A stretch of 9,343 nucleotides of DNA, from contig RFPW01000071.1 in the NCBI GenBank assembly GCA_009925965.1, forward strand, positions 1 through 9,343. Reading direction: 5' to 3'. Shown here in pieces: positions 1 to 6,698 of this stretch. The position numbers were made by a program, and so were the translations under genes. Under the pieces are notes generated by a model that saw only the letters and a list, made by a program, of their open reading frames with translations, ran no database searches and was not told where the DNA came from. This DNA comes from Betaproteobacteria bacterium (GTDB taxonomy: Bacteria > Pseudomonadota > Gammaproteobacteria > Burkholderiales > Burkholderiaceae_E). The stretch's first letter is position 1, and each line of letters opens with the position of its first letter.

Positions 1-385
1 TGATGACGGGTTCGCGCATTTCAGTCGGTAGCTTGTAGCGGACCGTCCCGATCGCATTTCGAATCTCGTCCGTGGCCTCCGTCAGATTCTTCTTGAAATC
101 AAAAATAAGCTGGAGGTTGGCATTACCTTCATTCGCGGAAGATCGCACCTCCTTGACACCGGTGACGCGGAGCAACGATTTTTCAATCCGGTTCAGCACC
201 TCGCGCTCGACCGTCTCCGGCGATGCGCCCGGGAACGCGATATCGACCACCAGCATGGGCAGATCGATATCAGGGTTTTGATTGACCTTTAGCTTACTGA
301 GGGCCATCAAACCCGCCGCCATCAGGGCGATCAGGATTACCACGGTCGCAACAGGCCGCCGGACACTAAAGGTCGACAGAAACAT
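1..385 (-). CDS. RND efflux permease subunit, N-terminal part (cut by window edge)
   Basis: First 128 residues of an AcrB/hydrophobe-amphiphile-efflux type permease, the proton-driven inner-membrane pump of a tripartite efflux system. The protein starts MFLSTFSVRRPVATVV. A first membrane helix spans about residues 12-30, followed by the typical NPDIDLP turn (37-43) and the FPGASPETVE stretch (51-60) of the first periplasmic porter subdomain. This order (SxxRPV, TM1, NPxI, PGAsPxxVE) is characteristic of the family. The ATG lies 2 nt past the stop of the membrane-fusion gene, so the two are almost certainly co-transcribed and translationally coupled. The remaining roughly 900 residues expected for the family lie outside the window, so substrate class and intactness cannot be judged. 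No strong Shine-Dalgarno is visible beyond a G-rich stretch at the end of the upstream gene. Confidence 0.93.
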   Translation of the reverse strand, partial: MFLSTFSVRRPVATVVILIALMAAGLMALSKLKVNQNPDIDLPMLVVDIAFPGASPETVEREVLNRIEKSLLRVTGVKEVRSSANEGNANLQLIFDFKKNLTEATDEIRNAIGTVRYKLPTEMREPVI

Positions 386-387
386 GT

Positions 388-1551
388 TTACTGCCCGCCC
401 GACGTGGGCTTGGGGGTCACGCTTGGAGCAACGGCTGCGCGCTCGGCATACGCTTGCGCTTCCGAAACACGGCTACCCGGGCTACGAAGCACCCGATCGC
501 CGGGCTTGAGTCCGCTCGCAATGACAAATCGGCCCGAGCGCGGGTCACGTTCACCCAACACGACGGGCTGCTTGTGGACCTTGCCGGCCTCGAGCAACCA
601 AACCGAGGTCTTATCGCCCTCACGCACGAGCGCCCCTTCAACCAGCATGATCGCTTTGCGCGTCTGCGTATCGACACGTCCCTCGGCATACAGTCCGACG
701 ATGGGCGGGCGTTCCTTGCCAACAAAATCAACGATGACGGCAACTTGACGCGAAACGGCGTTTGCCGCGGCATCAATCCGCCGAATCCGGCCGTTCAGTT
801 CGGTCTGGCCAAAACCATTGACCTTGAAGTACACCGCCTGACCAGGCTTGAGTGCCTGCATCTGATCGGCAGCGACCAAGCCTTCGAAACGCATGCTGGC
901 TGGATCGATGACCTGGATCAGTTCCCGCCCAATCTGCACGGTATCGCCAGCCGACGCCTTTCGTGCGCTCACGACGCCATCGAATGGAGCCCGCACCTGC
1001 GTGCGCTCGAGTTGTTGACGCGCGGAGACGATCCGTGTCTTGGCTGCCACCCAATCACTACGCGCATTGTTACGACGAACCTCGGCATCATCGAGTGCCT
1101 GCGTCGACGTCATTCCCTGCGCCTGGAGTGATTTCAGACGCTGCAGTTGACGTTCGGCGCTTTCGAGGGACTGTCCCGAGGCGCGCGCAGACTCTTCGGC
1201 AGCGGTCAGACTGTCACGAATCGCAGTATCGTCGAGCACCGTCAGCACCTCGCCCCGTCGCACGGGATCCCCGTTCTCTTTAGCCACTCGGATAACGACC
1301 GCTGACACTTCGGCGCGCAGATCAGCCCGGCGTTCTGGTTGGATCGAACCCGTCACGATCGGCCCAGTCGAAAGTTCAGATTGCCCAACGACCAGGATGT
1401 CTTCACTCCCTAAACTAAGTGTGACCGGAGGTTCAACCGCCTTCTCGGGCCCACTTTGAAATCGACCACAGGAGGCCAGAGTCACGGTCAACAACACCGC
1501 GAGCGTCCGGAAACGCCTACGGGTCAAGAGCTTAGAAGTCTTGTGCAGCAT
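388..1551 (-). CDS. RND efflux membrane-fusion (periplasmic adaptor) lipoprotein
   Basis: Adaptor subunit linking the RND permease to an outer-membrane channel. From the chosen ATG it is 387 residues. It begins with a basic stretch (MLHKTSKLLTRRRFR), a hydrophobic core and a lipobox LASC with Cys28, so it should be an acylated periplasmic protein. A barrel-sandwich/lipoyl half-motif (RADLRAEVSAVVIRVAKENG, 75-94) is followed by an alpha-hairpin coiled coil (about 112-182), the second lipoyl half (VRAPFDGVVSARKASAGD, 186-203), then beta-barrel and membrane-proximal domains to the C-terminus. The open frame extends 68 codons upstream to 1755, but that extension would run into alr and bury the signal peptide, so the start at 1551 is preferred. 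No clear Shine-Dalgarno is seen. The residues after Cys28 are Gly-Arg, not the Asp at +2 known to hold lipoproteins in the inner membrane in enterics. The RND gene follows by 2 nt. Confidence 0.9.
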   Translation of the reverse strand: MLHKTSKLLTRRRFRTLAVLLTVTLASCGRFQSGPEKAVEPPVTLSLGSEDILVVGQSELSTGPIVTGSIQPERRADLRAEVSAVVIRVAKENGDPVRRGEVLTVLDDTAIRDSLTAAEESARASGQSLESAERQLQRLKSLQAQGMTSTQALDDAEVRRNNARSDWVAAKTRIVSARQQLERTQVRAPFDGVVSARKASAGDTVQIGRELIQVIDPASMRFEGLVAADQMQALKPGQAVYFKVNGFGQTELNGRIRRIDAAANAVSRQVAVIVDFVGKERPPIVGLYAEGRVDTQTRKAIMLVEGALVREGDKTSVWLLEAGKVHKQPVVLGERDPRSGRFVIASGLKPGDRVLRSPGSRVSEAQAYAERAAVAPSVTPKPTSGGQ

Positions 1552-1578
1552 TTGAGCGTTCTGTGCGTGGGCTGGAAG

Positions 1579-1604
1579 CGGTCGCAAGCATACTGTTGCG
1601 ATCG
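1579..1604. promoter_or_regulatory. Interrupted palindrome in the divergent efflux/alr intergenic region (candidate operator)
   Basis: CGGTCGCAA, then 8 nt, then TTGCGATCG: 9-bp arms with a single G/T mismatch, 26 bp in all. It sits midway in the 73-nt gap between the membrane-fusion gene start (1551, minus) and alr (1625, plus). Size and placement suit a dimeric repressor of the TetR or MarR kind, common for RND pumps, but no such regulator is adjacent in the window. Promoter-like hexamers TATGCT (minus) and CATACT (plus) fall in the spacer, without convincing -35 partners. The function is inferred. Confidence 0.4.
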
Positions 1605-1624
1605 GTATTGCCACGTCGAATTCC

Positions 1625-2752
1625 ATGTTAATTGAGCATTCTACCGCCGCCGCCCTCACCATCGACCTTGGGGCCATTGTCGAAAACTGGCGATTCCTCG
1701 GCGCACGAGCGGGTAGTTCGCCCCCTCCCACCGCCGCCTGCGCCGCCGTTGTCAAAGCCGACGCGTATGGACTTGGACTGGCCGAGGTCGCGCCCGCGCT
1801 ATACCAGGCGGGTTGCCGGGAATTTTTTGTCGCACTCGTTCATGAAGGGGTTCAACTACGGGCTCTGATTCCACCGGATGCAACGGTCTATGTCCTGCAC
1901 GGTCCGCAACCCGGCGCTGAAATCGAGTGCGCGCAACACACTTTGGTCCCCGTTCTTAACAGCCCCGACCAACTCCAGCGCTGGTCAAACCTGGCCAATA
2001 CGCGCGGCGAGCGCCTCCCCGCAGTATTGCAAGTCGACACAGGAATGCGCCGGCTCGGGTTTGAAGCGAGGGACTTTGAGGCCCTGCATGTCGAAGCCTT
2101 TGCGTCCGCGAGTCTGAGCGGTGTTGAGCCGATCTTGCTGATGAGCCACCTGGTCAGCGCAGAGGATCCCGCAGACCCCATTAATCGGATTCAGCTCGAG
2201 CAATTCCAGATCGCGCGCAAACGCTGGCCCGGCTTGCGCTGCAGCCTGGCCAATTCGTCTGGAATCTTTCTTGGCCCGGCCTGGCATTTCGACCTCTTAC
2301 GCCCTGGAGCAGCGCTCTACGGCGTGGCGCCAGTCCCCAATCAACCCAACCCGATGCGCCCTGTCATCCGTCTGCAGGCGCCAATCATCCAAACCCGCAC
2401 AATCGCGCCCGGGGACCGCGTGGGCTACAACCACACTTGGCGCGCAAGCCGGCCGACGCGGGTGGCTACCCTTTCGGTGGGCTATGCGGACGGCTACCTC
2501 CGTAGTCTGAGCAACCGCGCGATAGTCCGATTCATGGGCCAGACCGCGCCGCTCATTGGTCGGGTGTCAATGGATACGATCACCGTGGATGTCACCGAAC
2601 TGCCCGAACACCAATTGACGCCGGGCGCCCAAGTTGACTTGATTGATTCGGCCCACGACATTAATCAGGTGGCCACCGAGGCTGGCACGAATGCTTATGA
2701 GATCCTCACCAGCCTCGGCCCGCGATATCGTCGCCAGTATCTAGCCGCCTGA
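1625..2752 (+). CDS. alr: Alanine racemase
   Basis: PLP-dependent cytoplasmic enzyme converting L-Ala to D-Ala for peptidoglycan; 375 residues, normal family length. TIDLGAIVENW (12-22) opens the TIM barrel. VVKADAYGLG (42-51) holds the PLP Schiff-base lysine Lys44. DTGMRRLG (138-145) carries the Arg that contacts the PLP ring (Arg143). MSHLVSAED lies at 173-181, and the C-terminal beta domain contains the catalytic tyrosine in RVGYNHTW (Tyr268) and GRVSMDTITVDVT (312-324). The ending AYEILTSLGPRY (357-368) supplies the phosphate-contacting tyrosine region and resembles alphaproteobacterial enzymes. The position carrying the carbamylated lysine in Geobacillus Alr (KVDTGM) is Gln136 here (QVDTGM). 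The start fits the family N-terminus, although no Shine-Dalgarno is evident; the ATG overlaps a minus-strand ATG within CATG. The gene is divergent from the efflux pair and 47 nt upstream of the monooxygenase gene, possibly in one transcript. Confidence 0.96.
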   Translation: MLIEHSTAAALTIDLGAIVENWRFLGARAGSSPPPTAACAAVVKADAYGLGLAEVAPALYQAGCREFFVALVHEGVQLRALIPPDATVYVLHGPQPGAEIECAQHTLVPVLNSPDQLQRWSNLANTRGERLPAVLQVDTGMRRLGFEARDFEALHVEAFASASLSGVEPILLMSHLVSAEDPADPINRIQLEQFQIARKRWPGLRCSLANSSGIFLGPAWHFDLLRPGAALYGVAPVPNQPNPMRPVIRLQAPIIQTRTIAPGDRVGYNHTWRASRPTRVATLSVGYADGYLRSLSNRAIVRFMGQTAPLIGRVSMDTITVDVTELPEHQLTPGAQVDLIDSAHDINQVATEAGTNAYEILTSLGPRYRRQYLAA

Positions 2753-2799
2753 ACAACGGCTCACCTATTTCAATTCCGTCTACTTTTTGGAGTCTTTCC

Positions 2800-3111
2800 A
2801 TGATTCATGTCGTTGCGATCATCACCGCCAAAGCTGGCGAACGTGCGTCCATCCTCGAAGCCTTTCACGCCAACGTCCCCGCGGTGCTTGCCGAAGACGG
2901 TTGCATTGAATACAGCGCGGTGATCGATACCGTGGACGGCCCCGCCTTTCAGACGCCTGCCGGCCCTGACACGTTCATGGTGATCGAAAAATGGTCTAGC
3001 GTAGAAGCGCTCCAGGCCCACGCAGCAGCGCCGCACATGGCCACCTACGCAGCAAAGGCTCGGCCCCATATTGCGAACCGTGTCGTGCACGTCCTTTCGT
3101 CCGCGTTCTAA
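2800..3111 (+). CDS. Putative quinol monooxygenase (ABM domain, YgiN-like)
   Basis: A 103-residue cytoplasmic protein of the antibiotic_biosynthesis_monooxygenase (ABM) dimeric ferredoxin-like alpha/beta-barrel family. Visible family marks are the N-terminal strand IHVVAIITAKAGE (2-14), the helix with AFHANVPAVLAEDGCIEYS (21-39), and the diagnostic VIEKWSSVEALQAHAAAPHM (61-80) with the E-x-W...H pattern. Family members include the quinol monooxygenase YgiN and small cofactor-free oxygenases; many are uncharacterised, so the substrate is unknown. A good Shine-Dalgarno, GGAG at 2789-2792, sits 7 nt before the ATG and fixes the start. It lies 47 nt downstream of alr on the same strand and ends 2 nt from the convergent FlhB-C-like gene, so it is probably the last gene of the alr transcript. 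No functional link to D-alanine metabolism is apparent. Confidence 0.87.
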   Translation: MIHVVAIITAKAGERASILEAFHANVPAVLAEDGCIEYSAVIDTVDGPAFQTPAGPDTFMVIEKWSSVEALQAHAAAPHMATYAAKARPHIANRVVHVLSSAF

Positions 3112-3113
3112 AA

Positions 3114-3410
3114 TCAGACGTCAGAACGCTCCTCAGGGCGTTCAAGCGTCGTGACCCAGGCGAGGATCTCGGCGACCACCCGATATAACTCTGGTGCGAT
3201 CAGATCATCGACTTCGCATCGTAATAGGGCGTTGACCAAATTCGGAGCGTTCGCTAGCGGGACGCCTGCACGCACGGCCTCATCGATGATTTTTTCGGCC
3301 AACCAGTCTTCGCCCCGTGCAACGACGCGCGGCGCCGAATCGCCGGGCCGGTAGCGCAAGGCGGCAGCTTTGCGGGGCTCGCGCTGGGGATTTCCTCTGG
3401 ACTCAGCCAT
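3114..3410 (-). CDS. FlhB C-terminal-domain-like protein (FhlB / EscU-YscU-HrcU switch family)
   Basis: A 98-residue cytoplasmic protein corresponding to the C-terminal domain of the flagellar type III export switch FlhB, without the four membrane helices. The core runs from about residue 15 to 88: AAALRYRPGDSAPRVVARG (15-33) matches the AVALxYD...APxVVAKG segment after the FlhB cleavage site, followed by IIDEAVRAGVPLANAPNLV (41-59), ALLRCEVDDLIAPELYRVVA (61-80) and EILAWV. The NPTH autocleavage motif that should precede AAALRY is absent (EPRK instead), so it cannot self-process as FlhB does. The ATG overlaps the last codons of the FliK-like gene by 8 nt (ATGGCTGA), implying translational coupling; a longer reading from 3530 is only shadow of that gene. 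Full-length FlhB's partner in substrate switching is FliK, so the pairing is meaningful. The exact role of such stand-alone domains is not settled as far as I know. Confidence 0.85.
   Translation of the reverse strand: MAESRGNPQREPRKAAALRYRPGDSAPRVVARGEDWLAEKIIDEAVRAGVPLANAPNLVNALLRCEVDDLIAPELYRVVAEILAWVTTLERPEERSDV
3124..3143. terminator. Hairpin at the convergent end of the monooxygenase and FlhB-C genes (possible terminator)
   Basis: GAACGCTC, loop CTCA, GGGCGTTC: 8 paired positions with one T-G wobble. It lies inside the last codons of the minus-strand gene and 12 nt past the stop of the plus-strand gene. On the minus strand TTTT occurs only about 10 nt after the stem, and on the plus strand there is no T tract, so it is not a textbook intrinsic terminator. 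The two genes converge with a 2-nt gap, which makes a shared stop signal here plausible. Confidence 0.3.
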
Positions 3411-4527
3411 TCCAGTGCAATTCCGTAAAACCCGGCAACCGGTGAAGCGCCTCTTCGAGGACTGGCAACCCGGGTCTCGCAGCGGCCCCCAGATCCGGCG
3501 TCGCACCGAGGGCCACCGAGAAGCGGCCATTCAGACTGCGGATCTCAAAATTGAGCAAGCCCCGGGGGCCAAGGTCCACCTGTCCACGCAACATCCGCCC
3601 AACCTGACGGACACGCGAAAGGCCTGAGAAACCGGATTCCGAATCGCCGTCCTGTTGGCCACCACGTTCTCGGTTCGGTTCGCGCTCGGCATGCGGCCTA
3701 TCTGGCTGAACCGGCAGCGGCAACAAGGTCAGACTGACCATGATGGGTGGGTTTCCAGTGTCCCCTCTCCCTTCGGTCGATTCGGTAGCCGTGGTGCCCG
3801 TGCTTAGGGTGGCCTCCGCCGGGATTGCTGGGATAGGCCCAGCCCCGCTGTTATGGTCGGTCAAAGCGACCTCTGTCGGAGCGATCGGCGCCATTGGCTC
3901 TGTCAGCGCGGCCGGCCCGCTTCTTGCAGCGAGTAACGGCTTCGGCTGACTCGATTCAGCCAGCGAAGAGCCAGCGGCTTGCGATGCAGGCTGCCCCGCC
4001 AGTACAACCCCATCCTGGCGCATCCCGACGGCGAGAATGGCCTTCAAGAGGGCGGGCGATACGGCTTTCGCCAACGCTTCGGCAAGCGGTTCAGGCAGTC
4101 CGGGACTCGCTGGAATACTCAAGCTCACCTTTCGGCCCTCGGACCATTGACCCAACAGGCGTTGGATGATCGGTTGAGTGAATGCCATCGCGAGCAAACG
4201 CGGATTAATTCCTGCAGGGCTGAGCACCACGCCGCGCTTGCGCGAAGTCAACTCGGCCCCAGCGTCTGACATCTGGGTCATTCTGTTGACCGGAATGGCT
4301 CGCGACCGCGGCCCGGACGATTCCGCCGGCCCACGGCGAAGCGAATCGGAGGTTTGCGCTGATTCTCCGCCCCGGGGGATGAATGTTGCGCGTCCACGCC
4401 CGTCAACCGAATCGCGCGATGCCATTTCATCGGGCAATTCAACCGGCGGCAGCGGCGGTTGCCCTTCGCTAGGCTGAGCAGACGCCGGCAGAGTCGGCAT
4501 CAAAGGCATTAATGCGGGCAGGCTCAT
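3403..4527 (-). CDS. FliK-like (flagellar hook-length control) C-terminal domain protein
   Basis: A 374-residue protein with FliK architecture: a long low-complexity Pro/Ala/Ser-rich region (most of 1-300) and a compact C-terminal domain at about 305-374. In that domain MLRGQVDLGPRGLLNFEIRS and NGRFSVALGA, then LPVLEEALHRL, resemble the FliK_C/Flg_hook pattern (L-x-P-x-x-L-G-x-v-x-V-x-l-x-x-g...v-x-f). The similarity is clear in outline but divergent, so the name rests partly on the next gene, an FlhB C-domain homologue overlapping by 8 nt; FliK and FlhB-C are known interaction partners in export specificity switching. A second semi-ordered patch, GINPRLLAMAFTQPIIQRLL (106-125), may be another interaction region. 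There is no signal peptide, as expected for a FliK-type protein. An AAGGAG Shine-Dalgarno (4540-4545) lies 12 nt before the ATG. It follows the membrane fusion gene by 83 nt on the same strand. Confidence 0.7.
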   Translation of the reverse strand: MSLPALMPLMPTLPASAQPSEGQPPLPPVELPDEMASRDSVDGRGRATFIPRGGESAQTSDSLRRGPAESSGPRSRAIPVNRMTQMSDAGAELTSRKRGVVLSPAGINPRLLAMAFTQPIIQRLLGQWSEGRKVSLSIPASPGLPEPLAEALAKAVSPALLKAILAVGMRQDGVVLAGQPASQAAGSSLAESSQPKPLLAARSGPAALTEPMAPIAPTEVALTDHNSGAGPIPAIPAEATLSTGTTATESTEGRGDTGNPPIMVSLTLLPLPVQPDRPHAEREPNRERGGQQDGDSESGFSGLSRVRQVGRMLRGQVDLGPRGLLNFEIRSLNGRFSVALGATPDLGAAARPGLPVLEEALHRLPGFTELHWNG

Positions 4528-4528
4528 C

Positions 4529-4545
4529 GGAGTCGAGAACTCCTT
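4529..4545 (-). promoter_or_regulatory. Shine-Dalgarno of the FliK-like gene within a small hairpin
   Basis: Reading the minus strand, AAGGAGT (4545-4539) precedes the ATG at 4527. Its GGAGT can pair with ACTCC (4533-4529) across a 5-nt TCTCG loop, so the ribosome site lies in a 5-bp stem ending one base before the start codon. The SD to ATG distance is 12 nt, longer than ideal. The SD itself is clear; a regulatory role for the short stem is only a suggestion. Confidence 0.45.
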
Positions 4546-4610
4546 CAGTTCAACCCTCAGAACGGCGCTGCAAGCACATTGATTTAGCCAGGCGGAGCTG
4601 TACCAAGTCC

Positions 4611-6698
4611 CTAGCGCAAAATCCCCAACAGATTCGAATAGCTATCGGTCCAAGGCTTGAACGTTGGCTTGGCCGGCAACCGTTCCCAGTCAGGAACAGA
4701 CGAAACAGCGGAAGCCGACGAAACCGACGACGACTCAGCGGATCCGTTGGGTTGCAGCACCGTCCACTCGGAACGCCGACACAACGGGGACTGCGCATCC
4801 GGCAAGAACGTGAAAGCAAGTGCACTTCGATCAAACGCCTGGGCGGCCGCGGCCATGACTGGACGCAAATCGAGATACGTGTTGGTGGTGTGAAACGCCA
4901 GAATGCCACCTGGTTTGAGATGACGGAGATAGATTTCGATGGCCTCAAGGGTGACCAGATGCGTCGGAATCGAATCGCCCGAAAACGCATCGAGCACCAG
5001 CAGATCAAACTGTTGGGGTGGCTCACGCTCCAGCATCAACCGCCCATCGCCCAGCACCGGCACAATCTCAGCCTGACTTCGTTTCAGATAATTAAACTCG
5101 GTGCGTGCCAGATCGAGCACCTGTTCATTAATCTCATAAATGCGCATGACGTCGCCCGCGCGCCCGTAGGCTGCAAGAGTTCCAGCACCCAAGCCGATTA
5201 CACCTACTTTGCGTGCAGGCTCGGTCGGTAAAGACCGAATAACCCGTTCAATGCCTGACCCAACACAATAGTACGAGGTGGGCTGATTCTGGAACGCTGG
5301 TGCCAGAGCCTCTTCGCCGTGAATGATTCGGCCATGAAACATGGCCCGAACCGGCCCGAGCACCTGATCCTCGCGATCATCGATACGGAGTTGACCGTAA
5401 AAATTCCGAACAACGACCCGATAGCCATCGACATAACCCGTCGAGATCGTCCCCAGACGAATTCCGTAGACGATCAACGCAACCACCAGAAGCATTCGTA
5501 TGGGTAGCCGGTATTCGCGCCATAGGAGGACGACCACCAGGGCCGACATCAGAAAGAGGCCGATCGGAAGCTCGAAATACGCGTTGAATACGGCTGGCGC
5601 GACGAGACCGACCAGTAAGCCGCCAAGCGCTCCCCCCAGGGAGATCATGAGATAAAAAAGAGTGAGGTACTGGACTGGCGGTTTACGCCGGACCAATTCA
5701 CCGTGGCAGACCATACAAAAAATAAAGAGACTGATGCTCAAAAGCGCCACGAGAATGGGCGCACTCATTCCGACCATATCAACGACGCTGTCGAGCCAGA
5801 TCAAGGCAAACGGCAACGAGATCAGGTACATCGGGCGCAGATAGAACTGCGGCGCATCAAAACAGAGAATGAAACTGAGCAGATAGATACCGAGCGGCAA
5901 GACCCAGAGGAAGGGCACCGGGGCGACGTCCTGTGTCATGTGACGGGTCAGCGCGAGCAACAGAATTGACGCCGTCGCCGCGAGCCCGAGCCATAACAGA
6001 CAGTCGCCCCAAGTCGGTGCCTTGCCCGCAACCGGCGCAGATTCGGTGGACTGCGGTTCAACCGTTCCTGGAATCACTTTCCAGGTGAACGCGACCACAC
6101 CGAGGCAGGCCAGCACAAACCCTGCGTACCCAAGCGACCAAAAATTCGCCTGCAGCTGCACCGCCCACCGCGGCTCAACCAGCACCGGATAGGTGAGCAA
6201 GGCCAGCATAGAGGCCAAATTCGACAAGGCATACAGGCGATACGGTTGCGCCTGCACGCCCCCGGCGTCCGCCGCTCGCGCCAACCAGGCCTGCATCAGT
6301 GGGCCCGTGGTTGAGAGTAAAAGATAGGGCGCACCGACTGCGGTCGCAAGGACCGCAAGAACATTCAGCGACGGGTGCGCGAGGGCTGTTCCCTTCCATT
6401 CGGGGTTTGCCGCGACCGGCAGAGCAATCAAGCTGATCAGGAGCAATCCCGCGTGAATCTGCAGCTGCCGCCGCAGGTTTAACGTTGTATGCAGGACATG
6501 CACGTAGGCGTAGCCGAGCAGAAGCTCGACCTGAAAGAACACCATACAAACGCTCCAGACCGACGAGGACCCGCCAAACCAGGGCAGGATCATCTTCGCC
6601 ACGATCGGCTGAACCTGAAAAAGCAAAAATGCCGAGAGGAAAACGGTGATTGCGAAAAGGGGCATGAGATAGGTGTCCAGGGTCTGTCCGGCGCGCAC
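4611..6698 (-). CDS. Fused multi-pass membrane protein / spermidine synthase-like protein
   Basis: 695 residues from a GTG; an in-frame ATG at 6665 (MPLFAITVFLSAFLLF) would give 684 and a more family-like N-terminus. Neither start has a clear Shine-Dalgarno. The N-terminal two thirds hold roughly 12 hydrophobic segments (for example 13-32, 48-66, 81-97, 113-130, 235-251, 264-281, 311-333, 376-393, 400-416). The family motifs LLFQVQPIVAKMILPWFGG (25-43) and LLALTRHMTQDVAPVPFLWVLPLGIYLLSF are both present. From about 420 a Rossmann-fold aminopropyltransferase-like domain follows, with VGVIGLGAGTLAAYG (498-512), the acidic YEIN (521-524), LGDGRLML and LVLDAFSGDSIPTHL (567-581). It ends in the family signature WTDSYSNLLGILR. 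The GGGDG glycine-loop Asp and the DxxD-type pocket of true spermidine synthases are altered, so polyamine synthesis is doubtful and the substrate unknown. No speD lies nearby. It is 83 nt upstream of the FliK-like gene and may share its transcript. Confidence 0.9.
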   Translation of the reverse strand: MRAGQTLDTYLMPLFAITVFLSAFLLFQVQPIVAKMILPWFGGSSSVWSVCMVFFQVELLLGYAYVHVLHTTLNLRRQLQIHAGLLLISLIALPVAANPEWKGTALAHPSLNVLAVLATAVGAPYLLLSTTGPLMQAWLARAADAGGVQAQPYRLYALSNLASMLALLTYPVLVEPRWAVQLQANFWSLGYAGFVLACLGVVAFTWKVIPGTVEPQSTESAPVAGKAPTWGDCLLWLGLAATASILLLALTRHMTQDVAPVPFLWVLPLGIYLLSFILCFDAPQFYLRPMYLISLPFALIWLDSVVDMVGMSAPILVALLSISLFIFCMVCHGELVRRKPPVQYLTLFYLMISLGGALGGLLVGLVAPAVFNAYFELPIGLFLMSALVVVLLWREYRLPIRMLLVVALIVYGIRLGTISTGYVDGYRVVVRNFYGQLRIDDREDQVLGPVRAMFHGRIIHGEEALAPAFQNQPTSYYCVGSGIERVIRSLPTEPARKVGVIGLGAGTLAAYGRAGDVMRIYEINEQVLDLARTEFNYLKRSQAEIVPVLGDGRLMLEREPPQQFDLLVLDAFSGDSIPTHLVTLEAIEIYLRHLKPGGILAFHTTNTYLDLRPVMAAAAQAFDRSALAFTFLPDAQSPLCRRSEWTVLQPNGSAESSSVSSASAVSSVPDWERLPAKPTFKPWTDSYSNLLGILR

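Noticed and set aside
454..1131. 225-codon open frame on the plus strand
   Set aside because: Antisense to the membrane-fusion gene, no family motif; typical long shadow frame in GC-rich DNA.
1552..1755. 68-codon N-terminal extension of the membrane-fusion protein, including an ATG at 1626-1624 that shares CATG with the alr start
   Set aside because: The extension overlaps alr, has no signal peptide of its own and would bury the clear lipoprotein signal that begins at 1551.
2743..2761. AGCCG...CGGCT inverted repeat around the alr stop as a terminator
   Set aside because: Only 5 bp with a 9-nt loop and no T tract; the next gene on the same strand is close and likely co-transcribed.
3114..3530. 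138-residue version of the FlhB-C-like protein starting at 3530
   Set aside because: The first 40 residues are an Arg-rich out-of-frame reading of the FliK-like gene; similarity begins only after the ATG at 3410.
4512..5231. 239-codon open frame on the plus strand
   Set aside because: Lies opposite the spermidine-synthase-like domain whose motifs are unmistakable; composition is Arg/Gln-rich shadow sequence.
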